From NCBI GenBank assembly GCA_009801085.1, contig VNWV01000007.1:186001-250000 (forward strand): a DNA stretch of 64,000 nt, given 5' to 3'. This document shows, in pieces, positions 43,486 to 56,487 of this stretch. Both the position numbers and the translations under genes were made by a program. Positions within the stretch are counted from its first letter, which is position 1, and every line of letters starts with the position of its first letter. The DNA is from Lasiodiplodia sp. COLG20. Lineage: Eukaryota > Ascomycota > Dothideomycetes > Botryosphaeriales > Botryosphaeriaceae. The notes under the pieces were generated by a model. It was not told the origin of the DNA. It did no database searches and saw nothing but the letters and a program-made list of their open reading frames with translations.

Positions 43486-44440
43486 TCAGTAGCAGTGCAG
43501 TTGCGGCGGCGTGCCCGGCATCGACGCCGGAGTCGCCGGGTTGTACAGCACCGACTCCGGCGGCGAGCCAGAGCAGGATTCAAACGAGTCAGAAAGCGGC
43601 GGCGTCTTCAGAGATTTCCATGTTAGTTCATGGCTCTCTACTGGCGTTTGAACTGACGGAGAGGGTGTATTACTTGAGCGTTTGAATCCTGGTACGTCGG
43701 GTGCGTCACGGGGATGTCGATGCCTGTTAGCGAGGCGTAGTTCATGCTGAACGGGCTGATCTCGTCCTCGCCGTAGAACTCCTGCTTGGCGGGCACGATG
43801 CTTGGCAGCGTCCCGGGGTAAACGGTCGACGAGATGGGCGGGAGGTAGGGCGTGTAGGGCATCTGCATCTCGGCCGTGGTTGCGGGCATGGCGTGGTAGG
43901 GCGTCTGCGAGTAGGCGTACGAGACGGCGTCCGGGGCCGGGTAGGTCGAGTATGCGGTAAAAGGCGGGGGCGACGTCGAGATTTGGCGCGTGTTCTGGTA
44001 CGAGAACATGGTGCGGTCGTCGTGCGGCTGGAGGAAGTGCTGCTGCATGTCCGGGCTGCGGCGGCTGTAGTCACCCTGGTCCGCCGGATTCACCGGAGCG
44101 GAGCTGTCGCGAGGCTGAGCATGTGAACGGTCGAGCTCGGCCGGGCGCTGCTCAGGCGAGGCGGAGCTGGAGGCGGCACGGCGCTCGAGGTCCTCAAGCC
44201 TCTTCTTGAGCTTCTTGCCTGCAGAACGGGTCAGTGGGCGAGCTTGCGAGGGCTGCGGGCGGCCGACGTACGGTAGTTGCGCTGGGCAATGCGGTTCTGT
44301 ATCCGCCTGCGCTCGGCAAGGTCGGAGATCTTGGTCCAGTCCTCGTTGGGGTTTGCGCTGGGGCTGAAGGCGGAGCTCGTGCTCGAGTATCTCTGCGTGG
44401 GCACGGCGGCCTGGGCGTAGGCGTAGGCGTGTCGGCTCAT
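43486..44440 (-). CDS. bZIP transcription factor, 277 aa
   Basis: Three exons, complement(join(43486..43605,43674..44218,44272..44440)), with introns of 68 and 53 nt. The DNA-binding basic region lies near residues 42-65, DLAERRRIQNRIAQRNYRKK, with the bZIP invariant N and R in NRIAQRNYR; the first intron splits the codon of the last R. The following helix (LKKRLEDLERRA) is short and has few leucine heptads, as in a class of fungal bZIPs. The rest is Ser/Pro/Tyr-rich, with an ending GTPPQLHCY. It is a nuclear regulator; targets are unknown. The start is the ATG at 44440. A very long gene-free tract lies upstream. Confidence 0.88.
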
Positions 44441-47400
44441 GCTGGGCACGGTGCTGGAAGTGGCAGCTGGCGAGACGGAGGGATGCTGAGTGAGAACACG
44501 ATGGAGATGTGGAGAAGGAGTCTCGGGAGGGCGAGTGCTGTATAAGGCTGGTCTGGTGCAATAGATCGCCGTCCGGGGAGGCGCGTCGAGATATTTATCA
44601 GCTCGAGGCTGTCAGTCAGTCCGCACCCAGTCCGCACCAACTCCGCAGAGTGTCTTTCCGTGCCAGCCACAAGCCAGCATCCTGAATGCCGGGATAGGTG
44701 CATAGGGCACGCTATCCCTGCAACGGCGGCCGGACTGACCAGGGGGGTCTTGCGGGAGCCTGGCTTGGCCGTTTAGGCGCAGGTGCTGCGCACGCCCAGC
44801 GCGGGCGGGTTGATGCAACCCTGGGCGCAGGCGGTGGGTGCTGAGCAATCCTACGCTTTTCAGTTAGTGGAGCTGCCATAATTTTGGCAGCACCTGCACG
44901 CTAGCCCGTTGCTACAAGGCTGCATGGAGTGCTCAGGGCCGTCCAGCGCAGCGGGCTCGCGTCTGCCCTACACGCTCACGCTGCGGCCGGTGGCGCGCTG
45001 GCAGGCCGCGGTTGGCGTGCGATCAGGACGGCCGCGCTCGCCAGGCCCCGCGCAGCAGCTCTGGGTCGGGCGCGGAGCAGACGAGCGGTCCAAAACGGCA
45101 GCATGCTGCGCGGTCGGCCGAAGCGCACTGCGGCTTGGTCGTCCCGCGCTTGGTCGAGCGGGCGGCGACGCGTGCAGGCTTCAGCCTGCGCGGTGGGGGC
45201 TGCGCGAGGCGCGAGGGCGCGAGCTGCAAATGCTGCTTTGGGAATGCAGAGGTGCTCGCACAAAAATAATACCGTCGGCGATCGTGATTGGCGGCGGGCA
45301 GGGGGCGGGCGCCGGTGCGGAGACAGGCGCTGCGCTCGCGGCTGTGGTCGCGCAAAGGGCCGCGCGAGAGGGCTGGAGACAGACCGCCCGACGCGCCTGG
45401 GTCCGGGGTGACCCCGGCGGCCACCGTTTGCTGCATCGGGCAAGCAGCTCGAGGGCAGAGGGCAGGGCGGCGCGTTGGCGAGCGGGCGGAGGCAGCAGCC
45501 GCGGGGCCTGTGCTGTGGCCCCGGGAAGCCGTGCGCGCGCGGCCCCATGTCGCGCTGCTGCTGATAAAGACAGTCTAATTTTGCGCGCGATTCTTAATGC
45601 CCTTCGCCGGCCTGCCGTCACGCCAGTCGCCCACAGGGATGGCGCGCACACCTAAAGCCAACTAAGCGTCTCACCTCGTTGAACGATCCGCCAGCCCTAT
45701 GCACCACCGCCGCCTCGAGCGCGCTCGCAGCTGCCCGAGCCCCAGCGTCAGCACCTTCAGTCGGTGAGCCGTGAGGGCGATCCAGACCGCCGTCACGCTC
45801 TGAAACACTGCCGACTGACGTCGCAGCCCGCGCTGTGACGACGCGGCCGGCGGGGAGCTACACCATCGCATCGGCCTTGCGAGGCTATGTCCGTTTACGG
45901 CCGGCCCTGCGCCAATGCCAACCGCGGACCTTCCGCGCTGCCCGGCCCACGGACGAATCCCATCGGCCTCGCAGCAAAGAACAACCCGGCCCCGTCGCTG
46001 TCCTCGGAACAAGCCACGCCCTGTGCCCTCGAGCGGTCGGCCCGCCTGCCTGTGATCGTCCGTCATTTGGGGGCCGCAACCGCACAGTCACCTGTCCTGC
46101 CTCGAAGGATCGAGCTGCTCCGCCTTCATCGCAGACTGAGCCACCTTGCTCACACTGCGCGCTCTGTGGCTAGAGAGCAGAACTCGCCGAAAACTCTCCA
46201 TGCACATTTCCGCTGCCATGTTCCCGTATGAAGCCGTCGGCAGCTGCTCTCGCTGCCCGGCTGGGAGCTCTGGGCCCCCGGCATCGTGCCAGCCCGCCCG
46301 ACGGAGTGTGAATCATCGTCAGTCATGGGAGTCCCCAGTCAAGGGTGTCGATCGGGGTCAATGGAGATGCCGGCGATAGGCCTATCCCCGCACTCCCGTT
46401 AGTTCGGCGCTAATGTCCTATCCTGCGCGCTTTTGGGGCGGCTGTATGCGGTGTTGCGCGGTGTCCGCACTGTTAAGCGGACCCTAGCCCCGGGGATCTT
46501 TCACCGGCATGTTCGGCGGATCGCCCAAACTCAATGCGAGGGACTCGTCGTGGCGCCCTCGCGCCATGTTACCGTGTAGGGTTGCCAGAACACCCAAACG
46601 AACTAGCTGGATCTCGTCGCCGTTATTTGTCGCTTTCGCATTGCATATCAGGCGTTAAATTAAAGCCCGAGAGCTATAAGGTCGGTGCGCACGCTGGCAT
46701 CGGTCGTCACTTGCAACCCCCGCCTCCCGAAGCGGCAGTTGCACGGTCAAGCAAGTCTGCGGGTTGCTTGGCGTGCTCTTGGGGATTTGGAAACATGGCT
46801 GCAGGGTCGACGCCGGGGGTGGTTGTTTTTGGAACTCATGTCATGTCTCTCCTAATACCTCTATCTTGGAACTCTGACCCGGCGCAGCGGCTCGGCGCCC
46901 TCGCCGTCCACGCGGGCGCTCCCGATCTACTCTTACTGATTTTCTCAGGGCCGCTGGAGAACCGTGAGCTGGGTTACGGGCCTGGAGGGAGCACTGCCGT
47001 TGGTTGAGGCGATGCCTAATGACAGCACATCATATAAGCACTAGCCAAACAGCTCCCGGCAACAGGCCGTTTGCCAGCCAGCTATAATTTTAAAGCCGAC
47101 GAATCAGCGTCGTTGCGACCGACTCCGCCAGAAGGGAGAGTGATTGGTGCGGTTTGGGATTTATTTTGGCGCGTCGTTGGGTTGGAGGAGGCTTGGTTCC
47201 ACGTACGAGAAGAGACCGGATGACACCTGGGTGATGATCATGATGCACACCCTACTGTGCGGTCCCAAGCCATGCAAACAACAACAGCCTGCTGCTTCTG
47301 TATGGCTCGCGGCGGAATTGTGGCAACGGCAGATCCCGCGCATGCGCACAAGTCTGTGTTTCATGTCCATTATTAGAAGTCGAGCCCACGCGTCTAACGG

Positions 47401-50400
47401 TGCGGCAGGTAGGGCTGCATGGTGCTATGGATAGCGGGGCGGTTGTGGCCCTCTGTCCAACGCGGCGATCGTCGTAGGCGCCGTCTGTCTGGCCGATATG
47501 AGGAGCGAGATGATGCGGCATGGGGATGCGCACGATAGAATGCGAGAGCGACGCAGTGAGTGTTGGCCCCCATGCAGATTTGTGTGGACGAGCAAAAATT
47601 AATGACGGACCGACTGTTGGGCATAGCCATCGGAGGATTCGAGACCGCAGCGACAGTCGTGGCGCCTGTAGCCCTTGCGTTCGTTGGCGGAGCAGTGATC
47701 TCCGCCGTCAATCCTTCCAGCAGCGCCTAATTATGTGATTGATCAGCTCTAGAAAATAGGTCTGCTGATTTAGAACCGCTATGTCATACATCGCCGTCGC
47801 CTCGATTCCAAATGCTTCAAAGAGCGTTGGCAAGAGGCCCCACCCATCGAAGAAGATTGGTACGGTCTGCACACTCGGTGATTTCGCTCGTTTACTCGAT
47901 TATCCGCTCCTTCCTAATCTACCGTCGTCGCCCGCTTGAAGGGCGTTTCGTCCTTTTGCTTACACAGCAGTTCACTGACGTGCTGCGTCGCTCCTAGGTC
48001 CGCTCGTCATGTCCCGACGAGCGACCGGCCACCCCTCTATCCTCACGTCTTCGATTCCGAACCGACACTAATGTGTTTTCTTAGAACCTGTGCGCAAATC
48101 CTTCCCATGTGGCGACCAGTTCGGCCTTTACAAGGCCACCTAGCTTCCCGTTGAGGAAGTCACTAGGATGTATCTTCGCGAATGGTTCACGACGCCACAG
48201 GGAGAAACCTTGCGTCTCATATGAGCAACTCGAACTCCACAAGAGAGGCATGGAAGAAAGTGTAATTGAGTCCGGGAGGTCTTCGGCGGATTCACGTGCG
48301 GACCACACAGCACCACAGTGTGCTGCACAGGGGAGCTAACACGACGACTCGGAAGGGTGCCCACGACAAAGACTCTCGGACGATGCAACCAAGCAATTCA
48401 CTGGCTTGTCGATGCCTCGCTCGCTCGCATTCCACAGACGAGGGACTAGCAGACGGCCGTTGACGAGTCCGTGTCAAGGCCGTTTTGGCCGGGCGCCTTC
48501 AGCCGCGGGACGGTGGATCCTACGCGCCAATACAACGTGGTGGACTCGCCAAGTTGACGCAGGCAAGGCCCAGAACATAGCGGGAATGGGATGGCTCATG
48601 TTGCTTGAAGTGCTGGACGGGATGGCGAGATCACGTTGCAAAAAGGGAGCTGCGCCGGGATTGCTCGTACTCGCTTCTGGCAACGCTCGATGCAGGGTCT
48701 TGTGGAGGCGGACGTTGCGCGATGGGAGCATAGGCCGCCGTGCGCTCATTCTCTCTTGGTATCTTTCCGCGATGCCCATTGTTACATATCACACGCGCAA
48801 GGCGAGATTACTCATCGGCCGGGCTGCTCGATGATGCGGTCGAATGCACCGGGCGGGTTGACAGAGGAGAAGCGCGCGGCTCATCCAGCCTTACGAGACG
48901 GGGTTGCGTGATGCCCCTGGCAGAGGTTGCGCGCTCCCTGTCGGCACGGCGGCCAGGCACGCGGCGATTAGCTGTCGGGGCCGAGTCATTGCGTGCGTGG
49001 AGATGGAGGGAGATGCGAATTGCGCGACTGCATGCATCGGGCCAGCGTCGCTTCTGCTCATCAAAACGAGGGCGCAAACCTTCTCGGGTGACGCAGCAGC
49101 AGCGGCGGGCAGGCAAGGCGAGTCGAGGTTGCGCAGCGGGCTCGTGGCGGCGTGTGCGACGGGAAGTCGTGGCCGCAACGTCATGGCGGCCGTGTCACGA
49201 CCTCGTCGCTCTGCAGTGCGGCACGGGCTCGGCAGCAGCAACAGCAGCACGTTCGCCAGCCCTCTGCCGCACGTGGGCGCGCTCAGTCAGCCTGCGTCCC
49301 GAGAGCACGGCAGGCGAACCCGCGAAAATCCGTCAGATGCTTGTTGCAGGACCCGGGGCGCCGTGCGAGCGCTGCGAGCCTCTCTGTTTCCGGCGCGCAC
49401 ACGACCGTTTGAGCTAGCCAAGGCGAGCGCCCAGGGCTCTTTTGAAGACGTCTCGCATTCGCATCACTTCTGAACGCAAACGGCGGCTCTCTGGAAAACC
49501 AGCGCGCTGCACCTCCCGCCCGGCCATGGATCGAAACACTCCGCCCCCAACCCCTGCCCGCCGCAGAACTCCACACAGCATACGCCACGGTGGACCGGAG
49601 CAGAAACACCTGCCCCCCTTCGGCTCCTGCGAAGAGCGAGCGCGTCCAGTGCATGGCTGCCTGCCGTAAGGCTGTCCTATCACGCTCCGCCCTCAACCCG
49701 ACCTTCCACGCGTCGCTGCCCCGGGAGCCAGACGGCGGGTTGCGGGGACCGCCTGGGCTTTTGGCCCCCAACTTTTATACACTGAACATTCCCCCTCATT
49801 TGCCGCTTCGCTTGTCTGTTATCTCACTGGAACAAGAGCTTGGGAGGCACGCCCTTTGTGCAATGCCTGGAGCACAATCCGCCCGCCCGCCGCCATCGCC
49901 CCCTCCTGGCCGCGAGCCTAGACCTGGCTGCGCGAAAATCCTCGCGCTTGCTGCTGTTTCCGATGTGCAGTAGCGGCAGCAACAGAGGGCTTTGTTTTGT
50001 CGGCCTTGTCCTCCCGCCCAGATGCGGCCCCGCCGTCTTCCAGAATGCGCCCGGCCATTGGCGGAATCGCGACGGTTTTCTTCAGCTCCAACAGCTCGCA
50101 GCAATTACCAAATGAGCCGACAGGCCAGCAGTGGCAGCGATTTGCCGAGCTCCACCACTGGCGGCGCCCAACAATTTCGGGAGCGCTTTCCAGCGGGCTC
50201 GTCCCGCGCATGTACAGTGTAGCACACCCCCAGCCTGCGCGCCGTGGCACCAGTTCCAGAGTAGCAGCCGCATGGCCATTCAGACTCGCACACCTGAGAC
50301 GTCGGTTCTGAGACAAGCCTGTGTGCGAGCAGCCAGACCATCAGGCGCTCCGCCCTGCCCTCTCGTACGATGCCGCCGCTCGTTCGTGCCTGCCATGCCA

Positions 50401-51800
50401 CGACGCCTTGCTGCCTGGCGCCAGCGACCCGCCCAACGCCGGCTTGCCGTCTTGTCAACCGGCCCAAGAGGCTCAAGTGCAGTCGCAGGCCCGCCGCCAA
50501 GCCTGGCAGCATTGCAGCGTCCCCCGGCGATGGCGCGCATGCGGCATGTGCCATAACGCCCCTCTGGCTATGCGCAGGCAATCTTGCAGAACGCATGCAC
50601 CACGGTCGAGAGCGGCCGTCGCAGCGTGTTGCGGGGCGGCGAGCACCTCTGCTCCACCTGGCTGTTGTTTTCCGTTGGCTCGCGCTGGCAGGCAGCGGTC
50701 GAGGGCAATCTCCGCCCTTGATTCCTTGATGGTGGCTTTGCATTCTCTGACGAAAACGGTTCAACTATGGGCCGGCCGGCGAATAGCACCGTGTAGGGAG
50801 CTTAGGGCTGTCGAGTGTCTTGATCCTCTGGCGCTGCGGCTGAAAGAATGCAAAGGTCGAGGTTGCACGGTTGCAGGCCAACACACGCGCACGTCGCACA
50901 CGCCGGAGAAAAGCGAGCTTCGAAAAGGCGTGGCGGCGGTGCGGTTGGCGTGCGGTTGCGCGGTTGGTGCGACGACCTGAGCCTTCGCGGACACGGCGGC
51001 ATCTGCCTACGTAGGTGGTGATGAAACAGATATCTGGACACGGAGTACCGGGCTCCAATGCGGTGGACGTCATGGCGTGTCGAGCAAGAGAAGGTCGGCG
51101 GTGGCAACACTCGCCAACTTAGCAGTCGCGGAGGATCTGCGACTGCAGAACCAAGGCAGACGCAGCTCTGCGGTCTTGACTGTCGTCACCACGGCTGTGT
51201 CGCGACTCTTTGGTGCCCGCCCGCCGTCGCTTTCGCTCTGCCGTGGCTGGCGGAGCTAACCGGTTTGCCTTTGCGGAGGGACCGCGGGTGCATCTTTGGC
51301 GCGATCCTGCCCTAAATCAACCACCGCCTTTCCCGCTGCCTACGCGCGACCCTGCCGCGCCCTCGCGCCCGCTCGCCGGCCCTGCTTAACAATCACAGCT
51401 GATTAAACACCTCTTTCTTTTTCTTCCCCTAAACCCGCATCGTCCCGTCGCCCTAAGAACGTCACAGTCACACGCCCTATCTGCTTGGTCATCGCTGCGG
51501 ATGGCTGCCCGCCGCCGGCTGCGGAGGCTGCCGCCCCCGGCTTTCGACGCCTCAGAAATTCACGCACTTTTAGCCTGCATCTTATCAAGACGTGCTTCAT
51601 CCTTGCCTTGTATGGCCTCTCGCTGGGGAGAGCAACATGGCCTGTCAAAGTAGGCGGCATACTCTGCCCTTCCGTGAAGCATTTCGCCGACTTGACCGCG
51701 ATCTGCGTGGCTTTTCTGGCCCTTTTTTCTGGTGCATTTGGCGGCCGGAACCTCTTCCGCGCCGCGCTTTGGGAACAGCCAATGCCCTGGTAACTTCTCC
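44441..51800. other. 7.4-kb gene-free, GC-rich region upstream of the bZIP gene
   Basis: High GC content leaves many overlapping frames of 100-250 codons on all strands, but their translations are Arg/Ala/Pro/Ser/Gly-rich, contradict each other frame by frame and show no domain. No intron series links them. A TATAAAAG element on the minus strand occurs near 49776-49783, and another minus-strand one lies at the right border (51802-51809). They could drive distant non-coding or leader transcripts toward the bZIP gene, but this is speculative. Confidence 0.45.
44592..44599 (-). promoter_or_regulatory. possible TATA element of the bZIP gene
   Basis: ATAAATAT on the minus strand (TGATAAATATCTCG), about 150 nt upstream of the bZIP start, followed by a CT-rich leader. 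Inferred from sequence and position. Confidence 0.35.
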
Positions 51801-53604
51801 TTTTATAGCGCCGGCTGCGTGTTTGTTTGGTACCGTCACTTCTCTCGGGCATATAGACACGCCTCCATGGAGATCGACAGCCCCTAACGATGGCTGCGGA
51901 TTCAATAACAGAGGGCGATTATTTCCGGGCCGGCACTATTAATGCTGCTAATATTGTTGCCGCTTACAGAATAGTCCATCTACGTGGCTCGGCCGGCTCT
52001 CCAGCATGCGAAGCATATCGGCCCCCCTTTTTTCGTCGACTAGTTCTGGTGGCTTCGGCCTTTACTTCTATGGAATTCCAGTCTCGGATGCAGCTCTGGC
52101 TGCCGCCGTCTCATTCTGCATCACAACATGCGGTTAGCTTAACCTTGTAGTTGCAAGAGCTGGGTGGATTCTCAAGCACACGGGATGTCGAATTGTTCCA
52201 CCGGCGGTAGCGGTTATGATTTATCCCGTCGGCGTCTCGTTGTCCCGGCCCATGTCATTGACATGGAGACAGACCAAGTCATCATTCAAGATGATAATTG
52301 CATCACAGGGGATGCAGCTGCTTCTGCCTGCCTCTTTTTATGCAAATTATACAGATAAAATATTAACTACGGCATCATTATTTCGTATCCCTCATCAGTC
52401 TCGATGTGCTTGATACATAAAACAGACCGTCAAGCAATCCTACCCCATGGAATCTATTCACGAGGCGTCACTATGATGAGCTACAGATGTGAATTAGTCT
52501 GGAGTTGTAATGTAGAACATATCCAAGCAGTTCTTTTCATATCCATGGACCTAGGTGGATGTAGACAGCTAAGAGCCTATCACGGCGACCTGAGACATCG
52601 TAGTGGAGAACTGCGACACTCTTCCAAACTAGTTTTGCCCCATTCAACATCCCCCTAGCGTTCGAAATGAGCGGCTTTCTTTTCCTGACGCGGCGGATGC
52701 CCTCTCGCTCAGACTATTTGGTATCTCTTACAAATGTACAATTTCACGGATGCGCCTGCCTCAGGACTTAAATCAATTGCCACAGACCAACTCTTCGGGG
52801 TTGTCTGATATCTTCACGGTGACATGTTCGACCCGCCCACTTCATTTTTCGACTCGGCGGCCAAGCCAATTGCTTGCCGTATGGTCTCGTCGTAATTTAA
52901 GAACGACTTTCTACGGGCGTGCAGGTGATACGATTGGTCGGAACAATCAGATGGACCCAGACATCTTCCCCGAACCTCGATGGGTTCTATCATTTTAGTT
53001 TTATCTCGCTACAAACATGGCTGGCCTTTCCTCGGTTCTGATTCTGCCATTTGCTGGATGAATTAGTTGTATTGTAGAAGGAAGTACAGATGAAATGTGA
53101 CATGAAGTCATGATTCCGAATCGGAACACTGTTAGTCTCTGCGCTGTGCTCTCATCATCGTCAGCGTCATTATTTTAACCGCCGAGCGCCCTCTAATCAG
53201 CCGCACTGTGATACTAATAAAATAAAAGTTGAAGTGTCTTCTGATTGGACATTAAAAGATGGGCAAGTGCAGCAACACACAGACCGCTTTGTGGATAAAC
53301 AGTTCTATCTTACAAGAACAGTAGATATACGGCCGCACTATCTTCCACGGAGATAGCCGTCCATATAGGAAAAATCCAGGCCCCGTTATCAATGGGGTAA
53401 TATTCCAGCGACATATATCACCATCGATTGCAGCGAGCTTAGGCTTAGTGGCACTCGACAAGGCAGAGGGCATGAAAGCATACATTCTAGGGTATCTATA
53501 TACCTTATTACAATCTTTGTACTCAAGTCTATACATTAACGCTAAACGTGTCTCAAAGTGTCGTGGTCATGCGTTCGTAAGATAGTCGTGGAGTAGTTGG
53601 CCCT
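51801..53604. other. 1.8-kb AT-rich gene-free region
   Basis: Base composition shifts to AT-rich beyond about 51.9 kb, with frequent stops in all frames. No terminal repeats, target-site duplications or transposase-like frames are visible. It may be an old degenerate repeat or normal 3' intergenic DNA of the DDHD phospholipase gene. Confidence 0.45.
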
Positions 53605-56151
53605 CTATCGTTCGATTTTCCTCTTGACGGCTCTCATGGAAATGATGGTCCCATCCTTTCCAAACGGTCTGCCGACTTCGGTTGCAATCAGCCTGACGAA
53701 GTCTCGCGAGATCCAGTAGCTGCTGTGTGCGCCCAGCATGGTCAGATATTGAATCTCGAGCGGGCCCCCTCCATATTTCATGAAGTAGTCGATCTGGCCG
53801 TTGTCGTTGAGGGCATAGGCGCGTTCCTCGGCAATCTCCTCACGAGTAAAATTGTGTGTTTCGAGCTCTACGTTGGAGGGCATACGTGGCATCTGAGCTT
53901 TGAAGGGCACGGCCGATTCGGGGCCGCCAAAAGTACGGCGAAAGGGGTTGGAGAAGCTCAACCACGATGTGGTGGAGCTGGGTACGAAGGCAGTCCTCAG
54001 ACTCTGTGCGTAGTCGGCGTCGACGGTCGCGTTGAGACGGTATGCTACGGGATCATAGGGATTTACAACGTTGTAAACATTGTCTACAGCAAGACAGCCA
54101 TAAGTGTCCTGGTCCCCAGCAACACCAGGGCTGTAAGGGAACTGGCCGCCAGGCTTTTGTCTGTCATGGCGAGGGAGCAGAGCAGCTTTTTTGAGCAAGA
54201 GGAAAAACCCGGCAGGGCTGCCACAGAGGAAGAGATTTGTCGTGTCGAACAAGAAATGGTTAGTCGGTAGGCTTTCCTCCGGCGTCTTGGGATCGGCCCA
54301 GGCTTGATCAACATATGTAGGTTGACGACTTAGAACATCACAAGCCATGACACTTCCCAGCGAGTGGGCAATTACGTGCACTCGGCCCCACTGCGAGAAT
54401 CCGGGGTTATTGGCGCACCATAGCCGATAGATGCGATTAGCCTCTCTTATGCATGCGGCAATCATCTTCGGATGATGCTCCATTGACAGGTAGTAAGGAA
54501 TGTCAAGCATGACATCGCTGATGATGTTCCTTACCGAAGGCAACGCGTCCGGAGTAATGTCTTTCAACGTATATTGGTTGGAGGCAGGATGCTCATCCTC
54601 GTCTCGATATCCGCCATCTTCGAAAGAAAGGCTCAGTCTCCAGTTAACCTACGCATCGTTAGCCATGGCAAGGCAGGGGTGAGAAGTGCACGAACCGGTA
54701 ACACCATTATGCCACCCATATCGTCCCTTAAGTGGGACTTTACGCTGTCTGTTCCCAGCTCGACGTTCATCTCTCTCCGGAACGCGTTGATGGCATGTGT
54801 GAAGTGGAAGCTCTCTATACGCTCCGAAAGTTTTTGGCCGATTCCGTGGATAACAAGGACCAGGTCGGTGACGACGGGCCGTTCCGAATGAGCGAGAGAG
54901 GCATCGATCTGAGCTCTGCGCTTGGGAGGGGCGCCTGCATGCGAAGTTGACACGCCTTCTCTAGCCTTCTCTGCATCTGCAGTCTTGTGGTCAGGATGAA
55001 GCTTGTCCCAGATGTGCTGATCGAATCCGCGGGTAACTTGGACACCAATCTTGCGGCCTTTACGAATGTAGTTGGCCAGAGGTCGGCGACCGTAGTAGTC
55101 AGAAGGCTGGAGGCTCGGGCGAAGCAGGTAGGCCTCCTTCTCGTCCGAATAGATGACCTTTGCATCAAGATAGAGGCGCTTCCTACCGTCCCTTCCATAC
55201 GTGGCAGTTCCCGAGGCCTTGTTATCCGGACCGTCTGCGCCGCTCGAAATATCTATCATGTCTCGCGCATGTTCGACAATCTCCTCTCGTTCCTTTTCCG
55301 GCGAGGGCTCGTCCTCAGCGGCAGTTTGGACAACCATTTCGCCTCGAGAGGTGCTTGGCCTGCTCTCCGAATTCCTTTTGGAGGATTTTTGTTGCTTCTC
55401 AGGCCATAGAGGATGGACTATCTTCATCTCGCCCAATGCACCCACTTCGACAGCGCTGTTGAGCTCGTCCCTCCATGTTTGTGTCCAGGGCTGCAGGGAG
55501 ACATAGCCGGCCTCAAGGAGGTTGGCAACTTCGGGCTCGACTGGCAACATTGTATCCTTGTAGAACCAGGTGCCTCGGATGACTGGAGCAACGTCATTGA
55601 GCGGAGACCAGTAGATTGGGTCCATCCTATTCGGTTAGAAAGGCGGGCGCCAATGCTGGGCGGGAAGCAAAGACTTACTGCAGATGGGGCATGACTACTT
55701 CATGGAGCCTCGAGACGCCAACGGGGACCCTGGCAGATGGGCCGGTGACCTTGGGCTCGATCTTGCTGTCTCGCTTGGAGCTCCGAGGCGAAGGCATGGC
55801 CAGGCCATCGTCGTCGGCCCAGTCGTAGCTGTCGGCGTGGGGCTGGATCAGAGGACGCGGTGCTACAGCTCTTCGCGACGGAGCCCTGACAAAGGGCGTG
55901 CCTGTGATGGAACCCTCTTCGAGGTCGGCGGGGTCCAGAGTGCGCAGCGAGCCGGAAAGCGTGGGCTGGATCCTGGCGTCCTTGTCGTCGTCTTTGGTGC
56001 GGTCGTCATACGAGTACGAGCCGGAGGGGCGTGACGATTGGCCTCGCTTGGGAGCGATGTCGCGGCCCTCGGGAATGGTGTAGCCTCTCCGCCGAGCATC
56101 TTGAACGCTCATCTCCAGGGTATTCTTCGCAGAGCCAGGGCGGGAGCGGTC

Positions 56152-56193
<42 letters not shown>

Positions 56194-56487
56194 CTCGGTG
56201 CTTTGCTCCTCGCTGTGCTTCAGCAGCTTCTTGCGCAGGTCCAGCCATTCCCGCTCCAGCTGGTGGTTGTCGTAGACGGAGAAAGGGCGGGGAGGCTCTC
56301 GGTGGGGTGCGGACGAGCCGGTGACGGGGGGCGGCAGTGGGCTGAGCGGGTCGTCGATGGCGAGCGGGCTTGTGTAGAAGAAGCGGGCGGGAACGGGGGG
56401 CGCGGGCTCGGGGGCGTGCAGGATCTCGCGGACGTATTGGTTCTCCTGGCGAGCGATGGTGGCAGTACGCTTCGGCCTGGACGACAT
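53605..56487 (-). CDS. DDHD-domain phospholipase (PA-PLA1 family), 927 aa
   Basis: Three exons, complement(join(53605..54648,54696..55626,55679..56487)), with introns of 47 and 52 nt. The N-terminal 260 residues are disordered with a polyQ run. YWSPLNDVAPVIRGTWFYKDTMLPVE starts the WWE-like conserved N-terminal region of the family. LVLVIHGIGQKLSERIESF and MVLPVNWRLSLSFEDGG form the start of the alpha/beta-hydrolase core. VHVIAHSLGSVMACD contains the GxSxG-type nucleophile (Ser about 676). The C-terminal DDHD domain has IDYFMKYGGGPLEIQYLTMLGAHSSYWISRDF, with the metal-binding-type D and H residues. Members hydrolyse phosphatidic acid or other phospholipids (mammalian DDHD1/2, yeast Ddl1). Organelle membrane or mitochondrial action is inferred from the family. 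Confidence 0.93.
56152..56190 (-). repeat. CAG/CAA trinucleotide repeat (polyQ) in the DDHD phospholipase gene
   Basis: Ten CAG followed by three CAA on the coding (minus) strand encode 13 glutamines in the disordered N-terminus. The pure CAG part is expected to vary in length between strains. Confidence 0.9.

Noticed and set aside
44909..45655. 248-codon plus-strand frame
   Set aside because: Four or more frames are open together in this GC-rich DNA; translation is Arg/Ala/Gly-rich without structure.
48740..51000. cluster of 100-225-codon frames on both strands
   Set aside because: Mutually overlapping, no domains, no intron pattern; explained by scarce stop codons at high GC.
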